A DNA stretch of 64,000 bases, taken from Sebastes aleutianus (lineage: Eukaryota > Chordata > Actinopteri > Perciformes > Sebastidae). A model generated the notes under the pieces. That model made no database searches and was not told where the DNA came from. It was given only the letters and a program-made list of their open reading frames with translations. Below, piece by piece: positions 56,592 to 64,000 of this stretch; the first letter of the stretch is position 1, and each line of letters starts with the position of its first letter. The position numbers and the translations under genes are program-made. The stretch spans positions 20,327,629 to 20,391,628 of the forward strand of contig CAKAKS010000032.1 in NCBI GenBank assembly GCA_916700875.1, given 5' to 3'.

Positions 56592-59500
56592 CAATTCCAT
56601 ATTTGTCCACCGACTCCAATTGAAGTACATGCATCACTTAAGACCTTAAATCTTCCTCTTAAATGACACGCATGAATTTTTTTTCTCCTTATGGCCTTCA
56701 CGGAGAGTGTGCAGTAAATGGGGAGGGAGCGTGAATACTCAGTGCCTCATGTAATAAGCATATAATTAAACTCCTCTGACAATTACATCATGCATTATCA
56801 GCCTAAGCCAGATCCATTACTCCTCTCGATCAATGGCTCGGCCACAATAGGCCTCCTACTTTGACCACACCAGGGACCGGCGGCCAGGCAGCTGCAGGCT
56901 TCTCTGCTGTATTGCAGGACCAGTAAGTGCTGTTAGTGACATCCAACACCACGGGTTTGAATGGGGAGAAGGAGGAGGGCCGGGCTACTTAATGCAAGGT
57001 AAAGGGAAGAAGGAAATGGGAATTAGTCCTGATGAGGACAGCGAGGAGGTGGTGCAGCTACTTGCTGATGCTCTAGAGTGTAATGATGAGTCATGGTAGA
57101 GTGAATTAGAGCGTGGTCCTTTTTTTCCTCCGCAGCATCGGAGATTGCTATCTCTAATAATGAAATCCTCAAAGATTACCGAGGTCGAGCAAAGGCTAGT
57201 CCGGTGCTGAGTTGCGTAATGATTATGAATTAAACATCAGAGGAAGTTCCAGCCAAGCATGCACGCTCACAGAGACATCAACAATTCAGATATAGAATAT
57301 TTTAAAGCGGGCTCTTTCATACTAGAGTAATAAATTCAGGGTGAAAGAACAGGGAATAAAGTTGCGCCACGGCCTCAAAGTCGGGGGGCCAAGTAGAGCA
57401 CTTTCCTCCAACAGATCATCAACTATTATCGCATATTCATTGGCGACATTGGCAGGAAGAACTCAGGAGGGCGACCGCATGCATGCCATCTGCCAACGTG
57501 ATGCGAGAAGGGTATGAGATTATAATTTTGATCAGTCTGCCAAATCCCTTCTGCCTGTCAGAGTGGTCTGAGAGGAGCAACCACAGGCCCTGTGAATAGA
57601 TTAAATCAGCCCAACCTCTTTCTGGCTCCATCTGCCTTCCCCTTCTTTCTCACTCTTTCACATGCCTCCTCTCGCCCTAACCTCTATTCATCTATTCCCC
57701 TACTCATCCATCCATTTCATCTTTTTTTTTTCCCCCCTTCCTCCTATACTCTGCCGCTCCTTTTCACCAAAAAATTATTACATTACACATCCAGGGAACA
57801 TCCATTAGCTCGGAACATGCTCTTTCTTCTTCCTCCGTCTCCTCTTCCTCTCCTTCCAGGAATTGGCTAAGGCAATGTTATTTCAGATTATACAGTTGTT
57901 AAAGCTCATTTTAAGCTAACAACGGGACATCAAAAGCAGTGAACCCTGCACAGAGGGAGAGGAGGAGGTGTTGATGGAGTTTCTGGGCAGGTGAGAAATG
58001 GAGAGGGGCTGTGAAGAAAAGACCTGATCAGATGGAAGGGGGAGATTAGAGAGGGAATTATTAATGGGGCCAGGGCCCTTTGGAGCAGGAGATTTGTTTG
58101 GAGGTGGATGCAAAAACTGCATGCGAGATAATCGAGAGGGGGGAAGAAAACTGATTTTCTCTCCTTTAGCACAATGTGAAATGGGAAGATATGAGGATCT
58201 GGACAGAATGTAGCGTTGTTACTCTTTCCTGGAAATCATTTTAATCAAAGAATATAAGGACCCATGAGATTAAAACACTAAACTGATAAATGTAATGCAT
58301 TGATAACTTGCATTGTGCAGCTAGAAATGAGTTGGAACAATCCATACCCATGCCCGTTTCTGGAATATATGCTGTTTTCTTTTTTTTACTCTGTATGCTT
58401 TCCAGGAGCAAGCAGGTCACCCCAAAGGGAGCCTGAGTGATTGATGCCCTGGTGTCGTGCTGATTGACTTCATGGTTGCATACCCTGGAAGAAGGGATGA
58501 GGTACAGATGAGGTACGCCGCGGTGGGGCAATCGCAACCGCCCAGGACATACTTCATTTCTAGGGCCCTCTCCCCACGGATCGGTCCCCCATCCACCCAC
58601 ACACCTCACAGGTCGAGCGGGCTAAAGGCAGGGCGGTTCTCGGCGTAAAAAAAAACTGTGACCCCCCGCGTGAACACACTTGTTTTGCTTTTGCGTTTGA
58701 TGGGGAATTTAGGGGTCAGTTGGTGTTGAACCATGCTCTCCCTTGAGGTCAATGTGACCATTGTGTTCTGACATGGAAGGGCTGCAGACTGGGGAGTTAC
58801 CTGTGGTGTCTGTCTGTCATTCAGTTTTGTATGTGGGTTTAAGGGAAGTATACATTGTATGAACCAAATGCACCTCCGCTGTGATTCCGTAACGCCACTG
58901 GCTTTCTCGTTTTTCTTGATTTGTACTCTAATCTGTAGGGGATTACTTGCTTTAAAAATGCATTTTAAGCTTAAAGGAATATATTACACTTTAGAAATAA
59001 CATGCACCAGGGCTGTATCTTAAACACAAAGTGCCCTGTGCACTACACAGGCCTGGTACTGTATTTATATTGGGGTTTCACATGATGAGAAACAGATGGA
59101 GTGTGTCAAAGATAAAAGGGAAGGAAGTATGAAGTATGACTAAGGTTATAATGATGGGGAGCCAAGACCCAGGAGACCAAATACACATTTCTCTCTCTCT
59201 CTCTCTCCCTCCTGCTCTCTGTTTTGCATTTGCTGATTTTTTTCCTACTGGCTGGTCCCTGGATGTTTGCTTATTTAGCCTCAGACCAGATTCACACCAG
59301 ATCAATCTGTGGTACCGCAGAAGAATAACTCCCCTCCAGCAGTCATTGGTCCGTGTGGCGGAGATGGGAAAAAGCTGCAGGAAGGGAAATCGTAAATGGC
59401 CGAGTGCCGGCTGGTAGTGAAACCAGACTAATATCAAGCCCATTGCTCACTTCTTCAGCCAGTATCGATCTACCATAATGTATGTTTAGCTGATCCTGTT

Positions 59501-60495
59501 CTGAACTCCTTTCAGTAAACAGGCCGCAGTCAATACTGTCACACCGCGTTTGACTAACACCTCCGCGCCGAGCCAACAACCAGCAGCGCCTCACTGACTT
59601 GCACTGCATGTCAAATGAAGTGAGTTGGTCGAAAACCAGCCAACAGCTACTTAAAACCGCCCGGCATTAAACTACATGGCAGTGGCGGCTGCGGCGGTGG
59701 TGGTGGCGGCGGCGGTGGTGCTAATGGGCAACAGAGTCCCAAACTGTCATGTAGCAGTGTTGTTTGTGTCATCTCCGAGAGCCAGCCCCCCATGTGCACC
59801 TGCTGCTGGTGGGGTTCATTATGGATTTCTCTAATGGCTTTTAGAGTTTTAATAGCAGGGCTTTGCATGGAGCGGGTAATGAATAACTAGATGTCGTCCC
59901 TGTGCCTAATGAGAGTGCCCACTGTTTCTCCGAGACACGAGAAAGAGTTAAGCATGGCAGGCAGCTCCTGGATTCCGTCTTCATTTATTCATTTGTACAC
60001 ATTTGTTTGTGTGATGGATTATTTGTGCTCATTTTTGGGGGGAAACACAGAACTTATAGTCTTGTAAATCATTTTGCGTGTGCCTTTCTGTGGTGTATTT
60101 GGGTTTGCATTGTTTGCAACTGCAAGCAGAAAATTCGTAGCTCTCACAACAGCCAATATGCTCACTCACTCACAACAAAAAATAAGCCAGGAAACATCAG
60201 GGGGGGGGGGGGCAACAGGGGAGGGTGATGGCATTACACACCTGTGGTCCTAATGAGGATGGCTGCTCTAACATCAGTCACATCCACTAACTGGGTTTTC
60301 GGCTTCTCATTTCTTTCAAATAGGGAAATGAAGTAGGGAAAAATAAAAGTAATCAGTGTCTGGAATTGAATTAATATCAGTGAGGTGACCCTCCAACTTG
60401 CAATCTAACTTGTCTAAGGTCTATATACATGGTCATTTGCTGTGCCAATGCCCAAACATCTTGGTGCCCCCATGTTCGGAAAAAAAAACACCACA
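56592..60495. other. Unique non-coding DNA with composition switches
   Basis: Pyrimidine-rich at 57630-57860 and purine-rich at 57948-58170 on the plus strand. (CT)n lies at 59190-59207, GGC/GGT repeats at 59683-59719 and a G-run at 60199-60211. No gene recognised. Confidence 0.5.
59683..59719 (+). repeat. (GGC/GGT)n triplet repeat
   Basis: About 12 GGN triplets. On the minus strand it would encode a proline run (frame 59647-59868), but there is no flanking coding evidence. Confidence 0.85.
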
Positions 60496-61225
60496 AAAGT
60501 GCCATCTTGGATGCCCTTCCAGGGAAGAAAACATGATAATGTGCCCTCTAGGGTGCCTTCCAGTCGAGAAAACATGATAAAGTGCCATCTTGGGTGCCCT
60601 TCCGGTAGAGAAAATGTGATGAAATGCACTCTAGGGTGCCCTTAAATGGAGAAAAGATGATAAAGCGTCCTCCGGGATGCCCTTCTAGTGCAGAAAACAT
60701 GATAAAGCGTTCTCTGGGGTGTCCTTCTAGTGTAGAAAACATGATAATGTGCCCTCTAGGGTGCCCTTTCAGTGGAGAAAACATGATAAAGTGCCATCTT
60801 GGGTGCCCTTTCAGTAGAGAAAATGTGATGAAATGCACTCTAGGGTGCCCTTAAATGGAGAAAACATGATAAAGCGTCCTCCGGGGTGCCCTTCTAGTGC
60901 AGAAAACATGATTAAGTGCCCTCTAGGGTGCCCCCCCCTGTAGAGAAAACATGATGAAATGCACTCTAGGGTGCCCTTCCAGTGGAGAAAACATTATAAC
61001 GTATCCTCTAGGGTGTCCTTCCAGGAGAGAAAATGTGATAAAGTGTCCTCTAGGGTCCTTCCAGTAGAGAAAACATGATGAAATGCACTCTAAGGTGCCC
61101 TTCCAGTGGGGAAAACATAATAAAGTATCCTCGAGGGTGCCCTTCCATTAGAGAAAACATGATGAAATGCACTCTGGGTGCCCTTAAATGGAGAAAACAT
61201 GATAAAGTGCCCTCAAGGGTGGCCT
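60496..61225 (+). repeat. 42-bp minisatellite with about 209-bp higher-order period
   Basis: About 17 units of roughly 42 bp, each like GTGCCCTCTAGGGTGCCCTT plus CCAGTAGAGAAAACATGATA plus AA. Variant units recur in order: the run starting GTGCCATCTTGGGTG at 60582 repeats from 60791, giving a period of about 209 bp (five units), with three consecutive units nearly identical. Because 42 is divisible by 3, frames stay open on both strands (60442-60854 plus, 60414-60838 minus) with a 14-residue period; these are not considered genes. Confidence 0.95.
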
Positions 61226-62779
61226 TAAAATTGAGTAAATGCGATGCAGAGCCATTTAGGCTGCCCTACATGCTAGAAAACTTTCTGCTGCTGCGCTGGT
61301 GTCCTTTTCTTTTTTTCACCCCTGCCCCTCAGACCACCACTGCTTCATTCATAAACTTTCCAAGCATTCTCTATCAGTTTATATATTCCATAGGTATGTG
61401 TGGCGTCGTGTCAGTAGAGTGTCAGTTTGGTCAGATAGTAAAAATAGGAGTTTACCTCTCACAACCCCAATCAATATGACCTCTAGAAAACACATTGGCA
61501 TAATCAATCACTCGGTCACATGTTTAAAAATTCTGTCTTTCAGCAGCAGGTGACAGCATGGATTACCATTAATACCATTCATTCAGATACCTGCACACCT
61601 CTGCCTCATACGGGGCATTACTTTTTGAAATGTTTGATGGAAAAATAGAGAGAGAGAAGAGTGAAGGCTCTGCTCGTCAAGCACTTTTTCTGATGAATCA
61701 CTGTTATGTTGGTGGTGTTGTCTCTTCGCGGAACGAGCCGGTTCGATATTCTCACTCCGTCTCCTCCAAAGCAATAGACAGCTGTCTGTTCTCACAAATT
61801 GACTGCAGGTGCTGATGTAATGAAAGCGCAGTAGCTCTCCGGCTCCTGGTGGAGAACAGGAGCAGAATTACGCCGCCAGCAAAGGTCACATGCAGAAATG
61901 ATATAATGTGCATAGCTCAGATGAATACTGCACACTAAATGCATGAAATGATGGGGGCTTTTACGCCTTTCATGACGAACGCTGTTGAGGTAAATTTAAA
62001 GTAAGTGAGTTAAAGCCATTACCTCTTATTGATTTCCTTTACTGAATCTGTACCGATCACAGCAGAGGAGATATAAAGAGAGGAAAGGCACTTACAGTTT
62101 TGGGACAATTGAGTTGTTCAAAATACCTTCCTGATATTGACATCAGGATGATGTTGCTGATGCTTCATTTGCACAATATAAATCAGTCACAATGCAGCAA
62201 AAGCTCTTAAATCCAACTGTGTGCACTTTGAATTCAAACTTATGCCGCATGGTTTCAAGGTGAAACGCCCACTCCTACATAATGCATCGCCTCTCCTCTT
62301 AGTTTGGCAACAATCACTCCTGTAAATATCGACCCTATACTATTCTAATGTATTGCAATGAATGAGAATAAGGCTTCCTCGAAAGTGCCTTTTCTGAGAC
62401 GGACCCTCCACATTAACTAATGTGTGACATGCAGTGGTATGGGCATGTTGTCCGCCGTACAGCATGTGCACTTTGTCACAAGAGTTTTGAAATCAATCAG
62501 CCCGCGTGTGAGTTATTCACAGTCCAACATCAAAAAGGCATTACTTATCTAAGGCTTTTAATTTCCAATCCATCTGTCAAGCCAGTTGAAATATGGAATC
62601 TCATTACTTTGAACAAGTGGGGAGGGGGACAACATAAATCATTTTATTTTCATCTTACCCTGACAGAGTCTGTTTAGAACTGGACCTGGGGAGAAATGGC
62701 AGAGAAAGTGGGAGTTGGAGAGTGAAAGTGACAATCAGAAAGAGAGCGAGACAGAGAGATCTAAAGTGACACCTGGAGG

Positions 62780-62780
<1 letters not shown>
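61226..62780. other. Unique non-coding DNA
   Basis: No gene or repeat end recognised. The 134-codon frame 61075-61479 begins in the minisatellite and runs into unique sequence without a domain. Confidence 0.5.
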
Positions 62781-62781
<1 letters not shown>

Positions 62782-62868
<87 letters not shown>

Positions 62869-62870
62869 AG
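62782..62870 (+). repeat. (AG)n microsatellite, about 40 units, with G-run
   Basis: About 79 bases of uninterrupted AG followed by about 10 G. It gives artefactual Arg-Glu and Ser-Leu frames on the two strands. Confidence 0.97.
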
Positions 62871-63630
62871 ACATTGCATACATTTTTTATCTTTATCTTC
62901 CATAAAAAGGTATGATTAGATAATTTAAGAAATATTTATTCAACCTGCAGACAACAAGAACAAGGACTTTTGTATAGATGTGTATTGAAGGATACAAATC
63001 AAACAAGTGCAGTGTTCGACACATAGATGAGCCACTTAATTTCTTATTATAATCCTCAGTAAAGCATGGATTTTCAGCCTAAAAATATGCATGGACATTC
63101 ATAAAAACTGATGTTGTGGGTTCTTATATTCTTATATTCTTCCAGCGGTATATTTATGCAGGGGAAAAAATATTCTGAATTTCCACCTGCGGACATATTG
63201 ACCAATGAAATCCTTTCTTCCAACTGATGTCATACAAATATCGCTGTCATTCTGCGTAATAATTAGCCATGTGCTTCTGTTAGTTGCACTAAGAGTTTAT
63301 ATCTTGGAACAATGGGCATTTGTCTTCGGGGTAACGGACTGTCAGACAAATGGGCTTTTTTTTGGTCCAATGGGACATATTTCGTACTATTGGTGTTTCT
63401 GAATAACATGGCCGTCCTCTTCTCAACACCCAATAATATACAACAAAACACTACTACCTCAACAACCAAATAAAGGACAATATATGGCTTGATATCGCCC
63501 AGCAGCTGGGATAGGATGAAGATGCTAATGTAGCTGATATGCACTTGCTAACGTTATATGTTGGTCAGGGAACAGGACTAGCCACAACAGCTAGCGTTAG
63601 CATCACATTTGGGGTCCGATTATGTATTGT
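62871..63630. other. Unique non-coding DNA
   Basis: No feature recognised apart from TTCTTATA repeats at 63121-63142. Confidence 0.5.
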
Positions 63631-63980
63631 GTTCACGAGTTGTGACGTGTTTGTTGACGTCAGAAAAGGTGGAGGCCACGGAAGTTAATTTTTTGGTGCA
63701 TAAAAAGTGAATATATTGTAATTTTAGTCGTATATTGTTTTTCTTCGTAATTTTATAATAGGTCCGAGGAAAATGTTGATATTCCCAACGGCCTCATCTT
63801 TTTCCTCTGTCATTATACCTTTGCATTTATTTTACCTGCTCGCTAGCTTGTTAAATGTTTAGCCCCCTTCTAGATGCGGACAGTAACGTTAATATTGCCG
63901 TTGTTCTCACGACTTAACCACTTAAACGCCAAGCATATCATGTACACGAGCTCACGAGTTTCATTTGAAGGCACCATAAT
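63631..63980 (-). mobile_element. Copy 2 of the element nested at 10.4 kb
   Basis: GTTCACGAGTTGTGACG through GAAGGCACCATAA is the reverse complement of 10398-10794 with high identity in its middle. It lacks about 50 bp present in the 10-kb copy (near 10437-10460 and 10496-10510). It contains TGACGTCA at 63655-63662. It may continue past the window end. Confidence 0.75.
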
Positions 63981-64000
63981 TCGTACCAGAACCGGTGTAC

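Noticed and set aside
59647..59868. Proline-rich protein on the minus strand
   Set aside because: The proline run is a translation of a GGN triplet repeat; flanking residues show no conserved pattern.
60496..61225. CRISPR array
   Set aside because: Units are contiguous and similar throughout, with no unique spacers, and the genome is a vertebrate; this is a minisatellite.
60414..61479. Repetitive protein with 14-residue periods
   Set aside because: Produced by the 42-bp minisatellite, whose period is divisible by three, so frames stay open on both strands.
61730..61760. tRNA-like GGTTCGATATTC motif
   Set aside because: Isolated B-box-like sequence without an A box or stems.
62655..62915. 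Arg-Glu or Ser-Leu repeat proteins
   Set aside because: Direct translations of the (AG)n microsatellite on the two strands.

Overview
This window looks like nuclear DNA of a ray-finned fish, most likely a percomorph. The evidence is moderate A+T content, many (CA)n/(GA)n microsatellites, and a dense, diverse set of short non-autonomous DNA transposons of kinds I know from teleost genomes. I find no host protein-coding gene, rRNA, tRNA gene or CRISPR array. No reading frame exceeds about 155 codons and none resembles a host protein. The only recognisable protein-coding sequence is a broken Tc1/mariner transposase remnant (about 51.25-51.55 kb, minus strand). The window is best read as a gene desert or part of a very large intron, with unique non-coding DNA interrupted by transposon insertions.

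Layout: 1.27-1.93 kb hAT-type element with a perfect 8-bp target duplication; 3.0-3.9 and 13.8-14.5 kb two copies of a long-inverted-repeat element; 5.4-6.3 kb TTAA-bounded element with an internal tandem duplication; about 6.4-6.57 kb tRNA-derived SINE; 7.76-8.43 kb element carrying a shared core; 10.26-11.34 kb repeat split by another element (a second copy of the invader runs to the window end at 63.6-64.0 kb); 17.1-17.8 kb element with 91-bp tandem units; 18.9-20.2 kb nested pair of hAT-type elements around a 100-bp direct repeat; 27.3-28.4 kb TTAA-type element with the core; 30.9-31.3 kb TTAA element; 35.8-36.8 kb fold-back element split by a core-bearing hAT element; 38.3-39.5 kb element split by a relative of the 10-kb repeat; 41.1-41.8 kb hAT element with the core; 45.6-47.0 kb fold-back element split by another hAT element; 47.7-48.4 kb chimera of two families; 50.9-52.3 kb direct segmental repeat around a deleted Tc1 element; 54.5-55.3 kb TTAA fold-back element; 56.1-56.6 kb TTAA element; 60.5-61.2 kb 42-bp minisatellite with a higher-order period; 62.8 kb (GA)n.

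The most interesting signal is a core of about 100-190 bp present six times, inside at least three element types with different termini. Five of the six copies hold an exact AGGTCA-N-AGGTCA direct repeat (DR1, the binding consensus of RXR heterodimers, HNF4 and COUP-TF), and four hold a p53-type half-site. These elements could therefore have scattered nuclear-receptor sites through the genome. The sites are seen in the sequence; regulatory activity is inference. Unique stretches may hold conserved non-coding elements, but single-sequence reading cannot prove that.
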